Below are positions 9,143 to 17,471 of a stretch of DNA of 34,774 nucleotides, one piece after another. The stretch spans positions 1-34,774 of the forward strand of contig JALQTD010000007.1 in NCBI GenBank assembly GCA_023264155.1, given 5' to 3'. Source of the stretch: Flavobacteriales bacterium (lineage in GTDB: Bacteria > Bacteroidota > Bacteroidia > Flavobacteriales_D > Sanyastnellaceae). The notes under the pieces were generated by a model. That model worked only from the letters and a program-made list of their open reading frames with translations, made no database searches and was not told the origin of the DNA. Each line of letters starts with the position of its first letter. Positions within the stretch are counted from its first letter, which is position 1. A program made the position numbers and the translations under genes.

Positions 9143-9840
9143 CGCGCAGGCTCTTCGAGGATGTCGATGAATTCAATCGAAGAGGCCTCCATCTTGTGCA
9201 CCACCTTCGACACTTTGCTGACCAAATGGTTGTACGCCATGTAGGCCAAAATGCCCACGATCAACCCCACGATGGTCGTGATCATCGCTTGCTTCGTGCC
9301 GCTGGAAATGTCTTCCACACGCACGGTGCCCGCTTGCTCCATGTCCAAGAACACGTTCACCATCCCGATGACCGTCCCCAAGAACCCGACCATCGGTGCC
9401 GCGCCCGCCACCGTCGCCAGCGAGCTCAAGTTCTTCTCGAGGTTGTAGATCTCGAGCTTGCCGATGTTCTCAATCGCCACGCTGATGTCTTTCAGGTCCT
9501 TGCCGATGCGGCTGATGCCCTTGTCGAGCATGCGGGCCATCGGAGTGGCGCTGCCTTGGCAGAGGTTGCGCGCGGAATCGAAATTCCCGCTCGACACGTA
9601 GTCCTTGATTTTGTCCATGAAATCGGGCGCCACCTTGGACGCCTTTTGGATGGCCATCAACCGTTCGAAGAACACGAACATGGCGATGAGCGACATCAAA
9701 GCCAGGGGCAACATGATGTACCAACCGCCCTCGAGCAGCAGTTGCAGGATGCTCACCTCCACTTCTTGGATGGGTTCGGTCACGTCGCCTTCCGGGCCAG
9801 TCGTCAGGCCAGGCGTTGCTTGCAGCAGGAAATTCAGCAT
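9139..9840 (-). CDS. exbB: MotA/TolQ/ExbB proton channel family protein
   Basis: GGWYIMLPLALMSLIAMFVFFERLMAI; LATVAGAAPMVGFLGTVIGMVNVF; ATGA overlap with exbD. Confidence 0.92.
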   Translation of the reverse strand: MLNFLLQATPGLTTGPEGDVTEPIQEVEVSILQLLLEGGWYIMLPLALMSLIAMFVFFERLMAIQKASKVAPDFMDKIKDYVSSGNFDSARNLCQGSATPMARMLDKGISRIGKDLKDISVAIENIGKLEIYNLEKNLSSLATVAGAAPMVGFLGTVIGMVNVFLDMEQAGTVRVEDISSGTKQAMITTIVGLIVGILAYMAYNHLVSKVSKVVHKMEASSIEFIDILEEPAR

Positions 9841-9953
9841 AGGAGTCGTAAAAAGGTCTTGTTTGCAACGCGGAAGTTGCACCAATTATTGGGCCAAAAA
9901 GCTCCCCTCCCCGCTTCTTTTCGACGCGGGGCCGTTCACAACCCGGGTCCGCC

Positions 9954-11324
9954 TCAGGCGAACATCAGCCAGTACGTCGCGGCTCCCGCGAAGTACCCCA
10001 ACAGCGCCAACAAGCTGATTTTCTTGAGGTACCAGACGAAATCGATCTTCTCCAGCCCCATCACGGCCACGCCCGCTGCGGATCCGATGATGAGCGCCGA
10101 ACCGCCCGTTCCAGCACAGAAGGCCAGGAATTGCCAGAAAATACCGTCCCGCACGAAGTAGCCGGCGAAGCCCTCTGCCGCTGCCGGCGCAATGTCATAC
10201 ATGCCCATCGATGCGGCCACAAGTGGCACGTTATCCACGATGGCCGAAAGCAATCCGATGATCACGTTGATCGCGTACACGTTGCCCATCGCTTCACTCA
10301 ACCAACCCGCGGCCGCCAACAGCAACCCCGCCTCTTGCAAGGACGCCACGGCCAGCAGGATGCCCAAGAAAAACAGCACCGATGCCGTGTCGATCTTCCG
10401 CAGCACCCCCAACACGCTCAAATCCTTCCGCTCCTCGTGGTTCTTCGAACGGTGCATCAATTCCGTGGCCACCCACATCACGCCCAACGAGAGCATCATG
10501 CCCATGAACGGGGGCAAGTGGGTCACCGTTTTGAACACCGGAACGAACAACAAGCCGCCCACCCCGAGGGTGAAAATCAAGTTCCGTTCGGCCGGCGTCG
10601 TGGGATCTGCCGCGTGTTCATCCACCACCCGTGGACGGCTCACCTCGCCCTTCAGGGTAAACGACAAAACGCCCAGCGGCACCAACAACGCCACGAGCGA
10701 CGGCACGAACAAATGCGTCACGATGACGCCCGTGCTCAACTGCCCGCCGATCCACAGCATCGTCGTGGTCACGTCGCCGATGGGCGACCAGGCGCCTCCC
10801 GCGTTGGCCGAAACCACCACCATCCCCGCAAACAACCACCGGGTCTCCTTGTCGTCAATGAGCTTGCGCAGCAGCGAGATCATCACGATCGACGTCGTCA
10901 AGTTGTCCAACACCGCAGAGAAGAAAAACGTCAGCAGCGCGAGCGTCCACAGCAGCTTGACCTTGCTCGTGGTGCGAATGCGGTCCGTGATGACGGCAAA
11001 CCCTTCGTGCGCATCCACCAACTCCACAATCGTCATCGCGCCCATCAAGAAGAACAAGATGGAGCTGATCTCCTCCATGTGGTGCATCAGCCGGTGCTCG
11101 AAAAACGCACTCAACAGCGGCGTGTGGCCGTCCCCGTGTTCGCCCGAAAACAACTTGAACGCGTCCGTCAAGTGTTCCGCAGGCGCATGGGTTCCGGTTA
11201 CAAAAAGCCCCCAGCAAATGGTCCCTGTCAGCAGCGCCGTGGCCGCCTTATCGATGTGAACGTTGTGCTCCAGGGCGATGAAGACATAGCCCAAAACAAA
11301 AACGGCGAGGATGACAAATTCCAT
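9954..11324 (-). CDS. nhaD: Sodium:proton antiporter, NhaD-type
   Basis: FFLMGAMTIVELVDAHEGF; FFFSAVLDNLTTSIVMISLLRKL; VVVSANAGGAWSPIGDVTTTMLWI. Confidence 0.92.
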   Translation of the reverse strand: MEFVILAVFVLGYVFIALEHNVHIDKAATALLTGTICWGLFVTGTHAPAEHLTDAFKLFSGEHGDGHTPLLSAFFEHRLMHHMEEISSILFFLMGAMTIVELVDAHEGFAVITDRIRTTSKVKLLWTLALLTFFFSAVLDNLTTSIVMISLLRKLIDDKETRWLFAGMVVVSANAGGAWSPIGDVTTTMLWIGGQLSTGVIVTHLFVPSLVALLVPLGVLSFTLKGEVSRPRVVDEHAADPTTPAERNLIFTLGVGGLLFVPVFKTVTHLPPFMGMMLSLGVMWVATELMHRSKNHEERKDLSVLGVLRKIDTASVLFFLGILLAVASLQEAGLLLAAAGWLSEAMGNVYAINVIIGLLSAIVDNVPLVAASMGMYDIAPAAAEGFAGYFVRDGIFWQFLAFCAGTGGSALIIGSAAGVAVMGLEKIDFVWYLKKISLLALLGYFAGAATYWLMFA

Positions 11325-11379
11325 GTGAAGGATTCAATTTTGCGCGTAAAAGGTCGGGCGTTTCCCGACCCGTTCCAAA

Positions 11380-12609
11380 TCAAGCGAGCTTCTCGAGCGC
11401 GATGGCAAAGGCCGTTTCGCTCAAGTGCGTGGCGTCCTGGCGCTTGGCGTGCGTCGCCTCCAGCGCCCGCCGGATGGTCACAGACGTGTCGTCGAAAATC
11501 GCGCGGTCGCTCATGTCCACGTCGGCATCGCTCATCAAGTAAGCGAAGACCCGCGCCATGCCGCAGTTCGCAATGAAATCGGGAATGACCGCCAAGTGCT
11601 GATCCGCGTACTCCGCGATGGGACCGTAGAAGATTTCGCTATCGGCAAAGGGCACATTCGCCCCGCTGGAAATGACCTGCATGCCGGAAGCAATCATCCG
11701 CTCCAATTGGTCTTGCGTCACCAAACGAGAGGCCGCACAAGGCAGGAACACATCCGCCTCGACGTCCCAAATCCGCGCGTTGACTTCATCGAAGCTCAAC
11801 ATGCCGTCCCGGTTGAGGGTGTTGCCCTTCTTCGTCAGGAACAGGTCGAGGACATCGGCGGGTTCGAGGCCATCGGGTTCAATGAGGCCGCCGGCCCGGT
11901 CGATGATGCCCACGATTTGGGCCCCAGCTTCGGAGAGGTAATACGCCGCAGCGGCCCCCACATTCCCCCAGCCCTGCACGATCACGCGTTTGCCCTCCAC
12001 GGAGCCGCCATAAATGTCGTAGTACTGGCGCACCGATTCGCTCACGCCATACCCGGTGATCAAGTCGGCCACCCGGTACTTGCGCGTCACGTCAGGCGAC
12101 AACTCGAGGTCCTCTACGACCTGGCTCACGCCCTGCCGCAGGTTGCCGATGCGCCGCACCTTCTCCGCTTCGTTGGGCTTGAAGTGCCCGGTGAACACGC
12201 CTTCTTGCGGATGCCAAACCCCGCACGCCTCCGTCATCGGGATGACCTCGTGGATCTCGTCCACGTTCATGTCACCCCCCGTGCCGTAGTAATGCTTCAA
12301 CAACGGCGTCACCGCTGCATACCACCGGCGCAACACGCCCTCCTTCCGCGGATCCGACGGATCGAAGCAAATGCCGCTCTTCGCCCCGCCGATTTGCGGG
12401 CCGCTGACGGTGAACTTGATCTCCATCGTCTTCGCGAGGCTCTCCACCTCCCGCTTGTCGAGGCGCGGGTGCATCCGCGTCCCCCCGCCCGCAGCACCGC
12501 CGCGCAACGAATTGATAACCACCCACCCACGGGCTTCAGTTTCGGAATCGTGCCACTCGAAAACAATTTCCGGGTTGCGGCTCTCGTAGCGCTTGAGCAG
12601 GTCTTTCAT
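11380..12609 (-). CDS. Glu/Leu/Phe/Val dehydrogenase
   Basis: LRGGAAGGGTRMHP; GGAKSGICFDPSDPRKEGVLRRWY; VIVQGWGNVGAAAAYYLSEAGAQIVGI. Confidence 0.93.
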   Translation of the reverse strand: MKDLLKRYESRNPEIVFEWHDSETEARGWVVINSLRGGAAGGGTRMHPRLDKREVESLAKTMEIKFTVSGPQIGGAKSGICFDPSDPRKEGVLRRWYAAVTPLLKHYYGTGGDMNVDEIHEVIPMTEACGVWHPQEGVFTGHFKPNEAEKVRRIGNLRQGVSQVVEDLELSPDVTRKYRVADLITGYGVSESVRQYYDIYGGSVEGKRVIVQGWGNVGAAAAYYLSEAGAQIVGIIDRAGGLIEPDGLEPADVLDLFLTKKGNTLNRDGMLSFDEVNARIWDVEADVFLPCAASRLVTQDQLERMIASGMQVISSGANVPFADSEIFYGPIAEYADQHLAVIPDFIANCGMARVFAYLMSDADVDMSDRAIFDDTSVTIRRALEATHAKRQDATHLSETAFAIALEKLA

Positions 12610-12736
12610 GGTCTGGTCTGGTCGATGTGTTGATCGGCGGCGACGAAGATACTGCAGGTGTCAGGCCAAAACCTGTCCCTGCCCCCATTTTAACCCCCGA
12701 ATGCAACGCAACGCGTCTTCATTCGGTTGTGATAGC

Positions 12737-13441
12737 ATGAGAACCCTGATTGCCCTCATCGCTGCCGCCGTCACGACCCAATCCATAGTCGCACAATGCA
12801 GCTTCTTGAACATTGCTGTCTCAGCATCCGATTCCGGATATGTGCAGCTCTATCACCCCGGTTTTTTCATGTTCGGTTCGACCGCGGACACCGGAGGTTT
12901 TGAGAACCAGTGCCACTGGACAGTAACGACCATGGACGGAACCGCTGTATTTGACACGTTGACCACGGGCGCTTGGGCCGACCAGTCCTTCGTGCTGTTC
13001 AATCACGGGCTGACCGTCAGCGATTCCATGTTGGTGGAATTGACCTTGAGCCACCCGGAAGAGCCCATGGATTGCTGCATGGCCGATACGCTGGTTTGGG
13101 TGGAGGACGATTTCTTCAACTTTGGCACTTGGGAAACGGCTTCGTTGAACGTGGGTTCGGACTGCATGGCTTCCGTGGGGGTTCACGAGGTCCAACGATT
13201 GAGCGGGATTTCCCTCTTTCCGCAGCCTGCGGGAGATTGGTGCCGCGTGCAAGCGCCGAAGGAGGCCGTGCGGCTGATGATTGCGGCGGGCGATGGCCGA
13301 CCTGTTCAGGAATACACGGTGTTTGCCGTAGAGGCGGATTACCCCCTCACGGGGTTGCCCGCAGGCCTGTATTTTGTAACTGCTTGGAATGCAGCTGGTC
13401 AGCTCATTGGAGTTGAGCGTTTGGTAAAAGGCAATCGTTAA
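12737..13441 (+). CDS. Small secreted protein with T9SS type A C-terminal sorting domain
   Basis: Signal peptide MRTLIALIAAAVTTQSIVAQ; C-terminus ISLFPQPAGDWCRVQ...YPLTGLPAGLYFVTAWNAAGQLIGVERLVK. Confidence 0.8.
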   Translation: MRTLIALIAAAVTTQSIVAQCSFLNIAVSASDSGYVQLYHPGFFMFGSTADTGGFENQCHWTVTTMDGTAVFDTLTTGAWADQSFVLFNHGLTVSDSMLVELTLSHPEEPMDCCMADTLVWVEDDFFNFGTWETASLNVGSDCMASVGVHEVQRLSGISLFPQPAGDWCRVQAPKEAVRLMIAAGDGRPVQEYTVFAVEADYPLTGLPAGLYFVTAWNAAGQLIGVERLVKGNR

Positions 13442-14478
13442 GGCCAAACCCCATAGACCGCGCCTCCTACGGCATCCCTCCCCGCCCCCGTCACCCGGCT
13501 CCACGTATTCGGCACCCCGTGCACACGGAGCCATGCGAGCAGCGCAAAGGCGTGCGCTTCCTTGCCGTCGATCAGCTCCGGCGATGCGGGCAGAACGTTT
13601 ACAAGCCCTCGCATGAGCGCGGCGTTCCAGGCTCCACCACCGGTCACAAGGGCCTGGCGTCCCTGCGCAGCGGCAGCCACTTCACGAGCAATGTGCGCCG
13701 TAACCGTGGCCAGTAGGTCGTCGGTCGGCGCTGCAGCATGTCGTTCAATGAGGGGCCACCACAGGCCATCCACCTCCTCCCTGCCCAAGCTCTTGGGCGC
13801 CGGGGCCTGAAGGTAGGGCACCGCTGCGAGGGCATCCGCCAGTGCCGGAATGCGTTGGCCGCGGGCCGCGCGGGCACCGCCACGATCGAACGCCTCCCCT
13901 TCCCGTTCGGCGAGCCGGTTCAGCAGCAAGTTGCACGGCACGATGTCGTAGCTGCCTTCGGGCGTGCTGATGTTGGCGATGCCGCCGAGGTTGATGGCGA
14001 CTTCAGCCTCGGGATACAGCCAGGCATCCGCCAGCGGGACGAGGGGCGCGCCCTGCCCGCCGAGGGCCACGTCGAGGCTGCGGAAGTCGCAGACCACGGG
14101 GAGTCCGCAAGCGGCGTGCAGGTGGGCACCGGACGCGAGCTGGCCGGTGTAGCCGAGGTGCGGGGCGTGGAACACGGTTTGGCCATGGAAGCCGACCAGG
14201 TCCGCGGGCATCCCCGCAATCGCCTCGCCGCACCACGTCGAGAAGGCCGCGGCGCACGCCACCCACTCGCGGGCATCCGCTTCGTACAGGGCCTCGAGCC
14301 GGGCGTACAGGTCGGGCGGGAACGGCTCCGTGCGAAAGGCGACGAGCTCGGCATCGAGGCCACCTTCGGCCGTGCGGGCGAAACGGGAGGTCGCGATGTC
14401 GAGGCCGTCGAGGGAGGTCCCGCTCATGAGGCCGATGACGGTTTGAGGGCGCGTGGGGACGGATTCTGGGAGCTGCAT
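13438..14478 (-). CDS. anmK: Anhydro-N-acetylmuramic acid kinase
   Basis: VIGLMSGTSLDGLDIA; VGFHGQTVFHAP; EVAINLGGIANIS; LVTGGGAWNAALM; start placed at MQLPESVPTRPQ. Confidence 0.93.
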   Translation of the reverse strand: MQLPESVPTRPQTVIGLMSGTSLDGLDIATSRFARTAEGGLDAELVAFRTEPFPPDLYARLEALYEADAREWVACAAAFSTWCGEAIAGMPADLVGFHGQTVFHAPHLGYTGQLASGAHLHAACGLPVVCDFRSLDVALGGQGAPLVPLADAWLYPEAEVAINLGGIANISTPEGSYDIVPCNLLLNRLAEREGEAFDRGGARAARGQRIPALADALAAVPYLQAPAPKSLGREEVDGLWWPLIERHAAAPTDDLLATVTAHIAREVAAAAQGRQALVTGGGAWNAALMRGLVNVLPASPELIDGKEAHAFALLAWLRVHGVPNTWSRVTGAGRDAVGGAVYGVWP

Positions 14479-14545
14479 GCCTTGAACGGTCGGAGGGGCG
14501 CTATCTTCGCAACCGAACGGATTTGTTAACATCAACGAGAAGGCA

Positions 14546-15685
14546 ATGAACCTGCAACTCACCGAAGAACAAATCGCCGTGCGCGACGCCGCCCGCGATT
14601 TTGCCCAAAATGTACTCAAACCCGGCGTGATCGAGCGCGATCGGGACCAACGATTCCCCGCGGAAGAAATCAAGCAGCTCGGCGAGCTCGGTTTCATGGG
14701 CATGATGGTCGACCCGCAATACGGCGGCTCCGGCATGGACACGGTTTCGTACGCGCTGGCGATGGAGGAGATCTCGAAGGTGGACGCCTCGGCAAGCGTG
14801 TGCATGAGCGTCAACAACTCACTGGTTTGCTACGGATTGCAGGCGTTCGGCACCGAGGAGCAGAAACAGAAATACCTCGTTCCACTTGCTTCAGGCCAAA
14901 AAATCGGGGCGTTCTGCCTCAGCGAGCCTGAAGCCGGCTCCGACGCCACCTCCCAGCGGACCACGGCCATCGACATGGGGGACCACTACCTCCTCAACGG
15001 CACGAAGAACTGGATCACGAACGGCAGCACCGCTTCCACCTACCTCGTCATCGCCCAAACCGATGCCGAAAAAGGCCACCGCGGCATCAACGCCCTCATC
15101 GTGGAACGGGACATGCCCGGCTTCATCGTCGGCGCGAAGGAGGACAAGCTCGGCATCCGCGGATCCGACACCCACACCCTGCTCTTCAACGACGTCAAGG
15201 TTCCGAAAGAAAACCGCATCGGCGAGGACGGCTTCGGCTTCAAGTTCGCCATGAAGACCCTCTCCGGTGGCCGCATCGGCATCGCTGCCCAAGCCCTCGG
15301 CATCGCGTCGGGTGCGTACGAATTGGCGTTGGCCTACTCGAAGGAGCGCAAAGCGTTCGGCAAAGAGATCAGCCGCCACCAAGCCATCGCTTTCAAGCTG
15401 GCCGACATGGCCACGCAGATCGAGGCGGCGCGCTTGCTGGTGTTGAAGTCGGCTTGGTTGAAGGACCAGGGCGAGGACTACGATTTGGCCTCGAGCATGG
15501 CGAAGCTGTACGCTTCAGAAGTCGCCATGAAGCAGACGGTCGAAGCGGTCCAAATCCACGGCGGATACGGCTTCGTGAAGGAATACCACGTCGAACGCCT
15601 GATGCGCGACGCGAAGATTACGCAGATATACGAGGGCACTTCCGAGGTGCAGAAGATTGTCATCAGCCGGTCGGTGCTGAGCTGA
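14546..15685 (+). CDS. Acyl-CoA dehydrogenase
   Basis: KIGAFCLSEPEAGSDATSQRTTA; LNGTKNWITNG; QIHGGYGFVKEYHVERLMRDAKITQIYEGTSEVQKIVISR. Confidence 0.97.
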   Translation: MNLQLTEEQIAVRDAARDFAQNVLKPGVIERDRDQRFPAEEIKQLGELGFMGMMVDPQYGGSGMDTVSYALAMEEISKVDASASVCMSVNNSLVCYGLQAFGTEEQKQKYLVPLASGQKIGAFCLSEPEAGSDATSQRTTAIDMGDHYLLNGTKNWITNGSTASTYLVIAQTDAEKGHRGINALIVERDMPGFIVGAKEDKLGIRGSDTHTLLFNDVKVPKENRIGEDGFGFKFAMKTLSGGRIGIAAQALGIASGAYELALAYSKERKAFGKEISRHQAIAFKLADMATQIEAARLLVLKSAWLKDQGEDYDLASSMAKLYASEVAMKQTVEAVQIHGGYGFVKEYHVERLMRDAKITQIYEGTSEVQKIVISRSVLS

Positions 15686-17461
15686 TCACTCCATCGGTTC
15701 GTTTCGGTGGTTCCAGCGGGTTCGATTGCCCGCAGCGTCCCACACTTCAATCTCCGGCTTGCCATCCCGGTCGCTGTCCTGCACGGTGACGCGGGTGCCC
15801 CGGGTGCGCTTGCTCATGCCCACGGGCTCGTTCGTTCCGAACGTTCGTTCCTCGACCCAGCCCTCGTTGTCGATGTACAGCACCGTGCTTTCGCCGATGG
15901 TGCTGCTCAGGCGGAAGGCGGGAGCGCCGGGCACTTGGACGGACGTGGTCGCACGGTCGCTGCCGGTGCGGCTGAGGAGCCGGACTTGGGCATCGGTTTG
16001 GCCGGCATAGAGGTAGTCGCGGGCGCCCACGCGCAGGTGCGCCAAATGCGCAATCGGCGCCGCCCCCGGCTCAAACCGCCACCCCGGCGTCCGCTCCCCT
16101 TCCTCCCGGTAATTCAGCAGCTTGCCGTCGCTAGTCGCCACGAGGAACCGGTACTTGCGGTTGCGATCGTAATCCGTGAGGAGCCAGGCGGTGATGCCCT
16201 TCGCGGGCGCGATCGGGAAGCCCTTGACTTCCCGGCCGAGGACGTCGATGAGGTGGACGCCCCGGGTGGTCGCGAAGGCGGTTTGGTACTTGCCGTTGGC
16301 GTAGAGGTCGACTTCGTGGGCGGTGCCGAGGAGGTCCCCTTCGAGGGGGATGGACCAAACCGCGTTGCCCGCTTCGTAGGCCTTGACGGCGCCATCTTCG
16401 AGGCGGATCGCCATGCGTTTTCCGGTGCGGTGGTTTCGGACTTCGCCGAGGTCGCGGGAGGCGTCGGCAAGGGCGGCCGTCGGGGCTGGGGCGGCTTGGG
16501 GGGGCGCGGGGCTGGGAGCGGCTGGGGATGCCGCGGGGCTGGGAGTGGCTGGGGCGTGTGGGAGTTGGGACCACGCGAGGCGGCCGGGACCGATTTGGAC
16601 CGCTTCAGCGTAGCCCGACTCGGGGGACCAGGACCAAGCGTCGACGGGTGGGAGGCACGCGGTGGACGGCGGGGTGGTCCAGTCGCCGAGGCCCACGAGG
16701 AGGCCGTCGGGGGTGATGCGGGCCCAAGGGACCGAATCGGTCCAGTCTGCGCCGCGGGCACGCCATTCGGCGGCCATGCCGGTGGAATCGGTCCAGCCGA
16801 TCAGGGTCAGGTGGTCGCCGCCGGCGCGGTGGAGTTCGAGGGTGGTGCCGTTGCCCCGGCCGCAGAGGGCGGGGTGGCTGGAGGGGGTGCGGGTGGCTTG
16901 TGCGGAGAGGAGATTTGGGATTTGGCCTGAACGGACCGCCGTGCGCCAAGCGCTCCACGAAGCGGGAAACTCGGCCCCCGCCGTGACCGGCTCTGCCATC
17001 GACGTGACCTGCATCGGGCGCGGCGCACCCTCCAAATCCACCGCCTGGAATGTGCTCCACAGCATGCCGTCGCGCTGGACCAACGTGGTGACGCCGTGGC
17101 GCTGAGGATGCCACGCCGCGCGCAACTCCTCGTCGACAGCCGCGTTGCTCCACAAGGCCCGACCTGCCGCGTTGCCGGCCCACCAGCCCGCTTCGGTGAA
17201 TTGCCATTCCTCCTCCCCTTGCGGCTGGGCGGGAGCCACCATGGCCCACGCCGAATCGGCCTCGAACCGCATCACCCACTCCACGCCCCACGGCTGGGCC
17301 GCTCGGCCGTCCCAACGCGTCCACCCCTTCCAGTCCGGGCCGGCGAATTCCAACGGGTTCACAGCCTCCCCGCCCCCGGCAGGCACCCAAAGAAATGCCG
17401 CGACCGCAGCGAAGACCGCCACCACCGCACCGACCGCCCAACCTTTCCATTCCGCATTCAT
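15686..17461 (-). CDS. Uncharacterised membrane-anchored protein with Ala/Pro linker and VCBS/beta-propeller-like repeats
   Basis: N-terminal TM WKGWAVGAVVAVFAAVAAFLW; linker APATPSPAASPAAPSPAPPQAAPAP; repeats such as TDYDRNRKYRFLVATSDGKLLNY and QDSDRDGKPEIEVWDAAGN. Confidence 0.75.
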   Translation of the reverse strand: MNAEWKGWAVGAVVAVFAAVAAFLWVPAGGGEAVNPLEFAGPDWKGWTRWDGRAAQPWGVEWVMRFEADSAWAMVAPAQPQGEEEWQFTEAGWWAGNAAGRALWSNAAVDEELRAAWHPQRHGVTTLVQRDGMLWSTFQAVDLEGAPRPMQVTSMAEPVTAGAEFPASWSAWRTAVRSGQIPNLLSAQATRTPSSHPALCGRGNGTTLELHRAGGDHLTLIGWTDSTGMAAEWRARGADWTDSVPWARITPDGLLVGLGDWTTPPSTACLPPVDAWSWSPESGYAEAVQIGPGRLAWSQLPHAPATPSPAASPAAPSPAPPQAAPAPTAALADASRDLGEVRNHRTGKRMAIRLEDGAVKAYEAGNAVWSIPLEGDLLGTAHEVDLYANGKYQTAFATTRGVHLIDVLGREVKGFPIAPAKGITAWLLTDYDRNRKYRFLVATSDGKLLNYREEGERTPGWRFEPGAAPIAHLAHLRVGARDYLYAGQTDAQVRLLSRTGSDRATTSVQVPGAPAFRLSSTIGESTVLYIDNEGWVEERTFGTNEPVGMSKRTRGTRVTVQDSDRDGKPEIEVWDAAGNRTRWNHRNEPME

Positions 17462-17471
17462 GCCGCCAAGT

